Positions 12,301-22,769 of a DNA stretch of 64,000 nt are shown here, piece after piece. The stretch is from Orbilia blumenaviensis (taxonomy: Eukaryota > Ascomycota > Orbiliomycetes > Orbiliales > Orbiliaceae): contig JAVHNS010000005.1 of NCBI GenBank assembly GCA_036872755.1, positions 558,001 to 622,000 on the forward strand, written 5' to 3'. Below the pieces are notes generated by a model. The model was not told the origin of the DNA. It saw only the letters and a program-made list of their open reading frames with translations, and made no database searches. A program made the translations under genes and the position numbers. Position 1 is the first letter of the stretch. Each line of letters begins with the position of its first letter.

Positions 12301-14396
12301 TAATATAATTATAATTGCCTCGTAGACCAGACGCTTATTTTATGCTAATTTATGTTAAGCCAAAAGGCCGTCCGCATTACTGTGTACCTGAACTAATCTC
12401 TACTATATACCTAACAATTTGAGATATTGGGCTGGATAACCGGAGGCCGCTAGTGCTGATTAAGAGAGTAATTGATACTGTTTAGTCGTTTAACAAATGA
12501 GAATGTCGATGTTGTAGGTATAATACCCCGGGATATGAGAGAATACTTGTATGCTCTGATATCTTGAAAGTGGTCCATATCGATCATATCAGATATATGG
12601 AATTGGGGTTAGGCAAGTAGATGTTACGTAGATTAAAACTTCGTTCCACACGAGGATTTAGTTCCGTCCTTACCTAGCCAACAAGGCTCTTGTGAAAATT
12701 CCATAGGTCTATGTTACGGATATATCTATTTCATGGGGATATATACAATTCGTGGTCAATCAGTCATTTAAAGTTATGGGGTTTCGAAGATCCTAACAAA
12801 CCGGTTCTGGGAATGTCGGCGGTTGGCTAGACGCTTGAAAATGAGAAAGGTTTCATTGGAACCAGACAACACAAAGTCGAGAGAGGTTCGATAGCCTGTG
12901 TTGGTGTGGTATTGTTGGTTTCAAGAATCCGCCCATGGAGTCAACAGCCAGATGATTAAACCTCTGAAACATCCAAGGCCGACCAACTTGAACATGGTTC
13001 CCGTTAGAGAATATTCCACTCCGAGCGCTCGAGTGTTTCAGCCTAAAACCATGGCCCGATAACGCTCCTGCTGATTCATCTGCAAGTTAACCGGATTGCT
13101 CCAGGCTCCAAGTATCGGTACGTTCCAACATCTAGAGTGTTAGAGATTCAGCGTCGGATTCTCAGCTTCGAAAAAAATACTTCCAGCTAAAATTCACATC
13201 GGTATCTTGTTGGCGTTTCATTGAAAAACACCTATTGTGCATGCGTTGATCAAGACTATAACAAAACTCAGCCAGGTCATACTAGTCGAGATCCCGATTT
13301 ACGCGTTCTAGTCCACGAGCTACAGACTGCTTACCCGTTATCAAGTTAGCTAGAATGTGATAATTGTTATCAAAGGCGCGCCTAGGTTTCCTGACAGATC
13401 CAAGACGGGTTTAAGGAACGCTTGCGACTTGTATGTTCACCCGTACATTATAAATACAACATTTCTCCCTTCAATGCTTCGATACATGCTTCCGCACCGC
13501 ATAAAACGCAGCTTCTTCTTCAGATGCCTGTCTTCAGGTATTTTGTCCCACCCGACTAAAGTCGTAACAAGCATTAACGGGGTATTTGGGGGAAGACTGA
13601 ACACACCACCCTCATAATTGAAAAAACGCCACCCAAAAATTGTGGCTGCATATGTCGCCATCTGGGCAGAATGACAGAGGTATGTCAATGTGTTGGCCGT
13701 TTTGTGGTATTCATATTTGAAGTGAGCAAAAAGATGTGGTTGAATGGCCTGGTGAGCTTCTAGCATGCGGTCAGATGCCATAATGGCCATGTCAGAACTA
13801 GCTAGCGAATCTGCATAGAATGAAAGCTGAACAACAGATCCTTTACCTACGTAGGCCTACTATATAATATGCTGTATGTTGGATAGTGATTCTCTGCAGA
13901 GGTTACGCATGTTCAGAAAGCACGCTCGCGAGGCAGCGCACGCTCTGCATGAACATATACACGCACGCAAGAATCTTGGACATTGGACCTGGCTGTAATT
14001 GTGCAGAGGTAAACCTTGCGTGGGTTCTGTTGGTTTAGGAGAGGTGGTCGTGAGACCGAATATTAATTCAACAAATACAAGACCAAAAACAATGCCATGA
14101 TGCTCAAACATATCCAGCATCAGCATCATAAAATCGGTGCCCATGTGTTGGAAAACGTTAAGCCCCATTCTCGGGCGATGGGCGATCTCGGATGTGTATA
14201 CCAGCTCTGTAGATCTGCGAGCCAAACATTTGAGGTGATACTAAATAAGTATACCCGCCCAGAAGATCGGGCAACCAACCCTATATAATGGGATAGTTTT
14301 CGCAACCATTCATGCACAGTACATCTTCACACGGCCTCGCTAGAGTGTTAATATACAACGAGGTAATTGAATGTATACAAGCAGAGACCCGAGAAA
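9327..14396. other. Long AT-rich intergenic region
   Basis: Five kilobases without a recognisable gene. It contains a T17 tract at 11761-11777. Open stretches that read somewhat like coding sequence occur at 9986-10227 (+, preceded by a possible splice acceptor and reading TGELVDSTDEEKIVWLLRAS) and at 13437-14317 (-). None has a recognisable domain, and I could not chain them into a gene. Confidence 0.35.
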
Positions 14397-15382
14397 ATGG
14401 CTAGCAATACATTACCGCTTGACCTCGAAGAAGTCGCGGTAGCGAAATTCGATAACCTTGTCACAGCAGAAGAAATTTTATGGGGTCCGTCAGAGCCTGA
14501 ATACGTCGAGCATGAAGGGTTTCAGGTATGGTCATTTTATCAGCAAGGCTGTAATGCAAACTTTAAGCTTATCAACACACACCTAATAGTTTGAATTCAG
14601 GCTAGCACCAGCCTTATTGAAGAAGCCAATTCTATCTCGCCACGCACCTGGAAGGAGTAAGCCCGTTGGACCATTCGTCGACCCAGACCCGAATTTTGTA
14701 GTCGCAAAAATTGGAGATACTCATACCTTGATATTCTCCAAGTTTTGCGTTCCCCGCCCACACTTTGTCCTACATACAAACCAGTTCGAACTACAGAGCG
14801 ATGATCTCACTAGGTCTGATCTCGATGCGTCATGGCGAGTCTTGCAAGCCTTTCCAAAAACCCCATCTATGATGATCTATAACTGCGGTGTTGATGCTGG
14901 TTCATCTCAAGGCCATAAACACATGCAAGTGTTCCCAAAGCCTGAAAGCCAAGAATTCAAGCTGTTCCCAGACCTAGCAAGGCTTTCAGAAAGTTAGGAT
15001 ATGGCCCCCACACCCAATATAAAATTACAATTAACAGCTTGTACTACTAGGCGATGTTTCTACTTGCCAAAATATTCCGTATAAACACTACATTATAGCC
15101 CTTCCGGAAAACCCTTCGGTTGAAGACCTCGTGCGACGACATAATAGTCTTGTGGGATTGGCTAAAATCGCTCTTGAAAAGGTTGGAGGAACAGCACACA
15201 ATGTGGTCATGACCAAAGATTGGATTATGGTTATCCCAAGAAGGAGCAAGGGTTGTGATGGCGTTGGTGCGAATGCCGCGGGCATGATGGGCATGGTCTG
15301 GATTGGGAGCGAAAAAGAAAGGGACTCTTGGACGGCATTTGGATTGACCCAATATCTCCAAGGGCTCGGAATACCAGCATAA
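14397..15382 (+). CDS. Dinucleoside polyphosphate phosphorylase (Apa1/Apa2-like, HIT-related)
   Basis: Predicted to cleave Ap4A-type dinucleotides by phosphorolysis, giving ADP and ATP; a cytosolic nucleotide-homeostasis enzyme. The protein is about 285 residues, close to yeast Apa1/Apa2 at roughly 320. Visible family blocks are LAPALLKKPILSRH, VDPDPNFVVAKIGDTHTLIF, FVLHTNQFELQSDDLTRSDL and the active-site block NCGVDAGSSQGHKHMQVFPK (H-x-H-x-Q region). The C-terminal half has NIPYKHYIIALPENPSVED and HNVVMTKDWIMVIPR. Three exons are needed: 14397-14530, 14601-14992 and 15051-15382. The first donor (gtcatt) and the second (gttagg) are weak but keep the frame. An in-frame ATG 30 nt upstream (14367) is an alternative start. 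Confidence 0.85.
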
Positions 15383-16490
15383 ACCGCAGCTCACTGACGG
15401 TTAATAGCGACCAACCAGACCTTAAAACACGAAGATAGATTTACTCGTTATTTTAAAACACTCCTTGGATTTCGAGATCATGTAAATTATGACAAGAGAA
15501 TTTAGATTCAAAAGCCACGTAGTAGTTGTGACTATCATATCATCCCAATGTTGAAATGAAAGCCCATGGCCAATTGCATCCACACTGAAAGGTTACTCCC
15601 AGCTATCCTGCCAAGGCGCCAAACCCGAGACCAAAATGAACCCCGAAACTACAAGAAATCACAAAAATTTAAGAAATGTCAAAAAAATTAAAAACAAAGG
15701 GGAAGGCTGCGGGAAATAAATCAGTTACTCAATTATGTGGCCGACCAGGTAACTGGCCTCGGAGAGGAGAAAAAGAAGCGCCCCAATTTGCAAGGCTAGT
15801 GTCGGATTGGGAGAGCTTGACGAAACGAGAAGAAAAAAAAAAGTCCACCAGCTTCGAGATAACTCGATGCCTTTAACGATCTTGATGAGAGTGGGATTCG
15901 AACCCACGCACGGTTACCCGTACCAGGATGTCACTTGTTAAGGTATAACCTTAACCTGGCGCCATAGACCAACTCGGCCATCTCACCGATGTTTGTAGAA
16001 GAATTGATGTCGTCTGATCTCTCCAATGCATATAAGATTCACTGACATATTTGGCGCGCCAAGTTAGTATTGTTTTCCCTTTTCAAGCCTGGGGTATAGG
16101 TGATAGGGTGTCTCTTTGGGCAGACTGAGCAACTACGAGCGCCATTTCCCAGTCCATTGAGTAAACCGCAAATTTCTTGAAACATAAGTAGCATGCATCT
16201 ACAGATACATTTCTCAATCCTTCCAGACCGGAAGGTGGACCGAAAATTTTCCTGACAGGGGTTTTGTGTTGGGCCCCGTCGTATTTTGCCGCCGCCAAGC
16301 CATTTTTGGAATAGCGTGACATGAGGGAACGCAAGCCATCGTCATCAACCTCTTCCTGCCCTCTTCGATATCCGACCTCCCCAAACACTTCTACATCATC
16401 TCCCGAACTGCAATCACAGTTCCCCGAAAGTAATATAGCTCAAAATTCTAACATTACAAAATAATACGGGACCTCGACCGTAAAGCCACG
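15383..16490. other. Intergenic spacer around the tRNA, no protein gene assigned
   Basis: Apart from the tRNA, this stretch holds only small frames. A 101-codon frame on the minus strand (16083-16388) lies 100 nt from the divergent start of the SNARE gene and contains no recognised domain. It may be chance or a short uncharacterised gene. Confidence 0.3.
15883..15987 (-). tRNA. tRNA-Leu(AAG) with a short intron
   Basis: Read on the minus strand, the cloverleaf is complete. The acceptor GGTGAGA pairs with TCTCATC, followed by discriminator A. The D-arm is GCCGAGTTGGTCTATGGC and the anticodon stem is CCAGG/CCTGG. There is a long variable arm, as expected of a class II tRNA, and the T-arm is GTGGG-TTCGAAT-CCCAC. 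The anticodon loop reads TTAAGG and is interrupted just after the anticodon by about 20 nt of intron. That is the standard eukaryotic intron position, and the intron can pair with the anticodon. CCA is not encoded. The A and B boxes are within the D and T arms. Confidence 0.93.
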
Positions 16491-17365
16491 ATGGCGACGC
16501 CTCCATTGCTATAGTCTGTGCCACTCGTATCCCAGCCAAAGTTCTACGTCAGGGTCATGATCATGAAAGCTTACTTTCTTGTAGCGCATGCGTAGCTCAT
16601 CGCACCACCGTTCTCGCAGAATACACACCATTCCCATCTTCCTCCCGGAACTCTTCGTCTGTAGCGCAAATTGCCTCAGTGGTTCTTCCTAAAATCTCCC
16701 ATGACCAGCCCCAGAAACTCACCTACACATACGGAGAACATCTCATCAACTATGTTTCGACATCTACATCCGCGTCGTCGCTGACATTCCTTCTTGTCAC
16801 CGATAAATCTGTGGCTAGAAAAACATCATTTGGATTTTTGCAGAAGGTGCAGGAAGCATTTGGCCTTAAATACACTCCCGCGATGGTCGAAGATGCCCCT
16901 CCATACGGTTGCGCCGAATTCAATAAAACGCTTAAGGAACAGGTGCAAATTTACGCAGCAGGGAATGGAGAAGACCTTGGTGGAAATAGTGCACGGAACG
17001 TTCAGGCGGAAATCGATGCTGTGAGGGGAATCATGACTGAGAATATCGAGCGGGTCCTTGAGCGAGGCGAACGGATTGATCTTCTCGTCGACAAGACCGA
17101 CCGATTGGGAGAAGGTGCCCGGGGTTTCAGGGTTGGGGCAAGGAGGTTGCGAAGACAAATGTGGTGGAAAAACATGAAGTTGATGGTTCTCCTCTGGGTT
17201 GTCGTCATCTTCCTCATTTACCTATTCGTCGGGTTCGGCTGTGGATTACCTGGTAAGTGCCACAAACTTTCCTTGGCAGATACTGTGAACTTGATCGTAA
17301 CTAGAACTAACATGTTTTTCTTTGTGTCACCAGGCTGGCAACGATGTATCGGGAAATCAAACTGA
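16491..17365 (+). CDS. R-SNARE with longin domain (VAMP7/Nyv1 type)
   Basis: Membrane-fusion SNARE, most likely acting in late endosome or vacuole traffic. The exons are 16491-16513, 16585-17252 and 17334-17365, encoding 240 residues. The longin domain begins MATPPLLYACVAHRTTVLAE and runs through VVLPKISHDQPQKLTYTYGE and FLLVTDKSVARKTSFGFLQ. The SNARE helix follows (VQAEIDAVRGIMTENIERVL, then ERGERIDLLVDKTDRL) with the zero-layer arginine in VLERGERI. A single C-terminal anchor (LMVLLWVVVIFLIYLFVGFG) and a short lumenal tail, CGLPGWQRCIGKSN, complete it. Order, length and the tail match fungal VAMP7/Nyv1 proteins. The first exon encodes only the first seven residues plus two bases of the next codon. 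The last intron is 81 nt, a multiple of three without stops. Confidence 0.93.
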
Positions 17366-18868
17366 ACAACTCGTACAATTTTACGAGCGTTTCCCTTCAT
17401 TGACGATATTATCCTTTCGGTGGACTTGTTGTGATAGGTTCGGAATGCATTTATTGGAACACAGGCGTATTCTTCTTCTTTTTTTCTACAGGACGGTATC
17501 ATGCATTAGTTATAAGGACATCATTGGTTCTTTGTATTCTTGAGCGAACGATGTTTCAGCGCATTGTTACTGTATCACTAGTTTTATTCATTCGTACAAT
17601 CTTTTCTCGAGGTGGAGAGCAATTTATTATCATTCTTTGGGGTTTGCATTTTTTTTATGGCGCCCACCTGGTGCCTTAGGTCACTGTTCCAGCTATGGTG
17701 TTGACACTTATACAGTTTAAGCCTTTCGTGGTTCCTGTTAAGGGTTATGGACAGGCACCTGCAAAGCTGGCTGTACATGTTACGTGGTCGAAGCTATTTG
17801 ATGCCGAAGTTGGGAAAGTTTACATGGTGGTTGCAATTCACAACTCCACGTTAGCACAGGTCTACTTCCAAAATTAAATCAACCAATTAAGAGCCAAGAT
17901 TATATGCTACAATGGACGAGAGGTATGCACCATCATGGCCCACTGGCCGCCCAGCCGTACGCTATAGCAATAGGGACCAGTTCCAAGGTTGGAAAGAACA
18001 TGCGCGGAGTCTATACACGTACAGACGCATCAATATCAGCTATACTTTGAGGCGTAGCTTAGAACACAGGATCGGTCTCCTAGTTAACTAGCCGGTTAAA
18101 TGAGCACTCGGTACCGGTGTTAGCTATTTTATGGTAGATTTGTTACTACTTGTACACGGACGAGACATATATATGAACAATAGTCATGATACAATATCCC
18201 CGTTCTAAACACCCGAGGCCTTTTATAAATCAATGTTGCGAAGAACTCCTCAAGGCACGTCATATCTTGGTTAAGATCTTGTTTTTTCTGATCTTAATTT
18301 ACGAGACAATACCAATTCGTTTACGACATAGCTATAAATTAGGGCGCATATTTGATTTAGGTTGGTATAAGTGAGTACGTACCTATACATCCTCATGCCC
18401 GACTCTGAAGTTGCAATTCGCTATAAATGTAGTACTAGTAATTCCCTTCAATTGCTTGACTCATGCTGTTTCTTCTGAAATTTGTTGGAATGATAAGGCT
18501 TTGTTGTTTCATGCAAGCTCTCCCGTTAACGCGTTCTGCCTAAGTTGAACTACTCCTAGGCAGCAGTTTTTTTCCGTATACATGTGCCAGCTGGGAACAT
18601 ATGTGGTGCAATGTCTGGTAGTCTAAAAACTGTGTTGTGGATGTGAAATACAACATTGTAAGCTGACTTTAATGTATTTTCATAATTTAAGAATCGACGA
18701 TGCGTATGTTTCAAAATAACGTGCTGGCTATTCGCCTCGCGCCTTGAATACGAGTGCGCATATCTATCCCCGACATTTCGTCAGTCCAAAACTCAGTGGT
18801 AAGAACGTTGTTGTCTTATGCTCGATCATATTCTTGAAGACCAACCGGATAATCTCGCCTCCAAGCGT
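17366..18868. other. Intergenic, no gene seen
   Basis: The SNARE 3' flank is T-rich, followed by AT-rich sequence. Only short open frames occur and none has coding features. Confidence 0.4.
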
Positions 18869-19255
18869 TTAGCGAGGAAGGCGCAGCACTCTTTCTGAAT
18901 TCCGATGCTCCGACATCAACTTTCTGCGTATCTTTTTCGACCTATCCTGTGGCAGTGTCAACCAGCTTGGTTGCCTACCCTCGAGAGATTCTGAGCCCGT
19001 TCTTGAACTATCACGCTGCCCTAAATCCCATGAGCATCTGACCCCAGCATGGCCTGGACCAAGCCCGGCATGGCAAAAGAGCCCCGTTTCTTCGGCCAGG
19101 GTTTCAGGCGAGCGAGCCGAAAGCTTTGATAGTTTAAAATGGATGAGAAAGTCCGCAGTCTGCTCCATTCCCCGAGCTTCATTGTTCTGCATTGCATCGT
19201 AAGCCTCCAGAAACCTTTTAGCTTTCGATCCTTCACTCCGCTCCTGCGGTTGCAA
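18869..19255 (-). CDS. Hypothetical 128-residue ORF, doubtful
   Basis: A single open frame read divergently from the two-helix membrane protein, with 152 nt between the two starts. The translation is charged and hydrophilic (KAKRFLEAYDAMQNNEARGM, then EQTADFLIHFKLSKL). There is no signal peptide, membrane segment or recognised domain. It ends in a basic tail (DRSKKIRRKLMSEHRNSERV). It could be a small lineage-specific gene, an exon of something larger, or chance. Confidence 0.22.
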   Translation of the reverse strand: MQPQERSEGSKAKRFLEAYDAMQNNEARGMEQTADFLIHFKLSKLSARSPETLAEETGLFCHAGLGPGHAGVRCSWDLGQRDSSRTGSESLEGRQPSWLTLPQDRSKKIRRKLMSEHRNSERVLRLPR

Positions 19256-19407
19256 TCAACGCGGATTGAATGAGTTCACGCTAGCCATCCGCCTAACAAC
19301 GCGGAGTGATTACTTTGCCTTCGAGGTCCGGACCGTCCCTCTGAGGTTTTAACTGAGTACCCACCTATCCAAACTTCCATAGAAAGCCAAAAAAGAAACC
19401 TGCAAAA

Positions 19408-20536
19408 ATGGGGATGGAAGATACTTGGTATGACTACTACCGGGGCCCATCATCGGCCTCGAGCTTCACCGAGAAGATTACACCAAAAATCCCAACTTTA
19501 AATATCAATACCGCTTCTCCCGCACCCTTGTCTCCTGCACCATCGGCCGCGTTCGATCACCACTCTGCAAGTGACTATGCGCCAACGTTGGTCAATAACG
19601 TCTGGAGGGAAAGTGATAGGAGGGCGGCAATAAAGGCAAAACATGTACGTCTAGACCGTAGTGTACTGTTGAAGATGTGCATATATGCAACCTCAGCGGT
19701 GTTGCGGAATAGGAAATAACTTCTACCTATTTCCTAGTTCTGTGGTGTTTTTTCTTTTTTGCTAATCCGGAACATGCATTGCATCTAGGGACGAGAACGC
19801 CAACTTGTTGCGTTGCTTCTTGAGCTTCTTTGTCAGATTGCCGGGTTTACCTGTGCAATTGTATTCGGTATATGGGCTGTGAAGAGTTACAATGTCAGCG
19901 TCGTGGCACTAAAAGTCCAGACTGTCGCGAATCAGATAGCCATGCGAAGCTTGTGTGCTGATGATCCGGTATGCTACAACAACTCTGTCTAACGCCCACC
20001 TAGCGCTATCGAGAGATCTTGGAATTTAAACTTATTTTATATCTTTGCAGACAATAGCCAACGGCCTGGGCGCCGATTTGTGCAAAAAGGCACTGGCAGC
20101 GAACGCGCAGCAACTCTGGGACGCGGGATATATAAGTAACCCGATGGATGGTACGGAAATCGCGATGCCTAAGTTGAGCCTCGGTGGCATAGTCGGCATA
20201 GTCATTGGAAGTGTTGCCGGAATCCTCATTCTCAACATTATTTGGGCAGTTTGGAGGAGGAGGAGCATGATCATGCAATTGAACAGTCATGTGGGAACAG
20301 ATCTCTCGAATCTTGAGGCTGGAAATGGGCATGGGTTGGCGCCACATGGAAGTGGTGCTGTCGGTCAGCTTTATACAAAGGCAAAGTCAAAGAGTAAGGC
20401 ATGTACTAAAACCTCAATAGGTGTAGCTACCGTGAGCGTATCCTCGACACCGTACTCCGGGAACCCCCTCACACCGAGCACCACGACCTCGAAGAAGCAG
20501 TGGGTACAGCCCTCGCACGTTTTGCAGATTTATTGA
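19408..20536 (+). CDS. Two-helix membrane protein, uncharacterised
   Basis: Function unknown. Three exons (19408-19644, 19789-19968, 20051-20536) join in phase 0 to give 300 residues. The N-terminal 80 residues are Pro/Ser/Ala-rich and likely disordered (MGMEDTWYDYYRGPSSAS). The first membrane helix is LVALLLELLCQIAGFTCAIV, continuing into VFGIWAV at about residues 84-110. A loop with two cysteines (MRSLCADDP and GADLCKKALAANAQQ) leads to a glycine-rich second helix, GGIVGIVIGSVAGILILNII, at about 190-214. An arginine cluster (WAVWRRRS) follows the second helix. The C-tail is Ser/Thr-rich. The GxxxG-type second helix with a basic stop-transfer resembles fungal mid-sized sensors with an extracellular loop, but no family can be named. 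Confidence 0.8.
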
Positions 20537-22166
20537 AGAGCATGTGCAGCAGGATATGTGCACGCTTGTAATTCCTCCATTAACTTTAACGTTTAATGCA
20601 TCTCTCGAAGGCAAATCTAGCGGTTATCAATTCAAATCGAGATCCCAGTGGATCTAGATCTTTGAATCCTTGAAGTGTGGTAAATCGAGATGTAAGCCCT
20701 AGGTTTGTGAAGGTAGTTCCGCCATAGGGCGGAGGGTCCTCGATGTTAGCGTAGCCCCTAAGCCACACTCGGTCACAGCTCCTTCTCAGGCTAGGTGGTC
20801 CCGAATACTCGCAACGAGTATTTGCCTTATGGTAAAGATTAAACGAAGTGAATAGTCGAGCCGACTCAGGGGAGCTATCTAGGAACAGCCTATCGATAGA
20901 ATCTATCGCTAAATGCCCTTCAATGTAGTATAGTGCCTGCATCATGTCTGTATCAGACTCGAAGGGAATTTCCGTGTGCCGTAGCTATACTAGACCCGAC
21001 TGATCCAGATGTATATCTACTGCACAAGAAGCTTAAGGTACAAACGTCCCGCTTTCCTAATGCGACGTCGTCATGTACCGTTGAGAATTTGCAACATGCA
21101 ACGCAAATCGCCAATCACATCGCCCGAAACAGCCACAGTCCCGTACATACCACCACCGTTTCTATTTTATTTCATTTTTCTGGTGAGGCTTCGACACAGT
21201 TTTAGGTGGGACCTCGAAGAAAGTTTATGGGCAGATTTGCATAGTAGGCAACCGTTTTTTATCCTATTCGTTTATATTTACAGAAACCGTTCTCGTACAA
21301 CCACACCCACTAGATCTGGTGCCTTCGGCTGCCGTGACCAATTGAGTCCTATGTTAGAAACCAATTGTTCCCAATATCGAAGGATTGGCGATTGTGTGCC
21401 CCGAAGGCGGGGCATATACCAATGGGATCATGTAGTACGCGGAATGGAGGTAATTAACGTGGACACCGCATGTATACGGCGTGGAGATATATTATACGGT
21501 ATGATATATCTGGATTGAAAGGTTTAAATTTGTCCTTTTGCAAATGTCAGGTGCCGGGTAGACTTGCACAACGTCCATCACTCGGTCTTGAGTGGTCAGG
21601 TTTCATCTAAGAAGTGTCTAGGATTTCTTCCGTCGGAATCTGGACTCGAGTGGAACCTTTTTAGGCCGGGATAGTTGAACGCGAAGCGTTGGTTTCCGGA
21701 GTGTTCAGAATCGGTCAACTTGGTTCGTCAGGGTTTGTTCGATATAGTATACTATGCTAGGTAGAGAGACTTGAAGAATACTTGAAGTGTTTGATGGTAT
21801 ATAGTTATTGGTATATTGATGCAGGTTTCGCTAAAGTATATGTACAAAGGACAATATTTTTTTGTAAACAGAAACTCCCGCTTTCCCAAAAGGTATACAT
21901 GTTCTTTTGTATGTACAGATGCAAAAAAAAAAAAGTAGAGAACACAAAGCAAAAAAAAGAAAAAACAAAGTAAAAACAAAACAAAAACACAACCCTTAAA
22001 CCGACCAGCCTATCCCTCAGATGATATTGACAAAGCAAAAAACAAAGGAAAGTTGAACAATTAACTCCAAAAGAGAATCGTTTTCATAACAAATGGGACT
22101 CGTGATTGGTTGAGTGACCGTGGGTATCATTTTTTTGGTTTTTATTATTTTTTTGTATTTGAGGAT
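20537..22166. other. Intergenic, no gene assigned
   Basis: A 119-codon frame on the minus strand (20586-20945) and a 169-codon frame on the plus strand (21009-21518) are open but lack recognisable domains. AT-rich low-complexity sequence lies at 21850-22010. Confidence 0.35.
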
Positions 22167-22769
22167 TTACCAGATCTCATCCTCATCGTAGAGTCTTGTG
22201 ATGGCATCCTCGTAGTGATGATCCTGGTTATGATAGCCACTAAGGAATGTAGCATTGGACCTCTGTCTCTCATGGTGTGGTGTTGTTGGAGATGGTGGGA
22301 GAGATGGCTGAAGAGGATACGGGTCAGATGGAATTGGAATAGAAGGAGAAGCTGTGCGAGGCGATGGTGGTTCGGATTCTTCATCGGCCCTCAAGCTTAG
22401 GTTGAGTCGTTCGGCGACTGCTGGGTGCAGTGCGACCATCTGCTTCTCGACTTCCCCGTCTGGCTGTGTGACGGTATACATGTACCATCGTCTATCGGTG
22501 AGTTCATAGACCTGGCTTTGTCGCTTGTTCTGGTGGGAGCTTCCAGAGTTTCGACTCCTGACACTCTTTGCGCTCTTTGCGCTCTTGATAGAGAAGAGAG
22601 AAGGTCTCCTGGTTGGGGCCTTCTCAATCTTCTCGATTTCGCCCTTAGAGGAGCGTCTGAAGATGGTTGGGATGCAAGACATAATCATTTTGAAGGGTGT
22701 CTTGAGACGATTGATAGAGGGTATTGGATTTGGTGCTGGTATGCTTATGGAGCCACGAGACGACTCCAA
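22167..22769 (-). CDS. Basic, disordered 200-residue protein, uncharacterised
   Basis: An uninterrupted frame with coding-like composition. The N-terminal half is Ser/Arg/Lys-rich (RRPSLFSIKSAKSAKSVRSR), suggesting phosphorylation or nucleic-acid or membrane contact. A compact segment in the middle reads VYELTDRRWYMYTVTQPDGE and continues VEKQMVALHPAVAERLNLSL. It could be a small folded domain. The rest is Pro/Ser-rich with an acidic end (AITRLYDEDEIW). The 5' flank on the minus strand has a CATCA-type microsatellite around 22896-22925. No family recognised. Confidence 0.72.
   Translation of the reverse strand: MESSRGSISIPAPNPIPSINRLKTPFKMIMSCIPTIFRRSSKGEIEKIEKAPTRRPSLFSIKSAKSAKSVRSRNSGSSHQNKRQSQVYELTDRRWYMYTVTQPDGEVEKQMVALHPAVAERLNLSLRADEESEPPSPRTASPSIPIPSDPYPLQPSLPPSPTTPHHERQRSNATFLSGYHNQDHHYEDAITRLYDEDEIW

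Noticed and set aside
13437..14317. Minus-strand frames upstream of the Ap4A phosphorylase
   Set aside because: They are about 60-120 codons in different phases, Met-rich and without a domain. No splice chain links them convincingly.
16083..16388. 101-codon minus-strand frame between the tRNA and the SNARE gene
   Set aside because: No domain, no signal and no clear promoter. It overlaps the likely SNARE promoter.
20586..20945. 119-codon minus-strand frame after the two-helix membrane protein
   Set aside because: No recognised features. It probably stays open by chance in the 3' flank.
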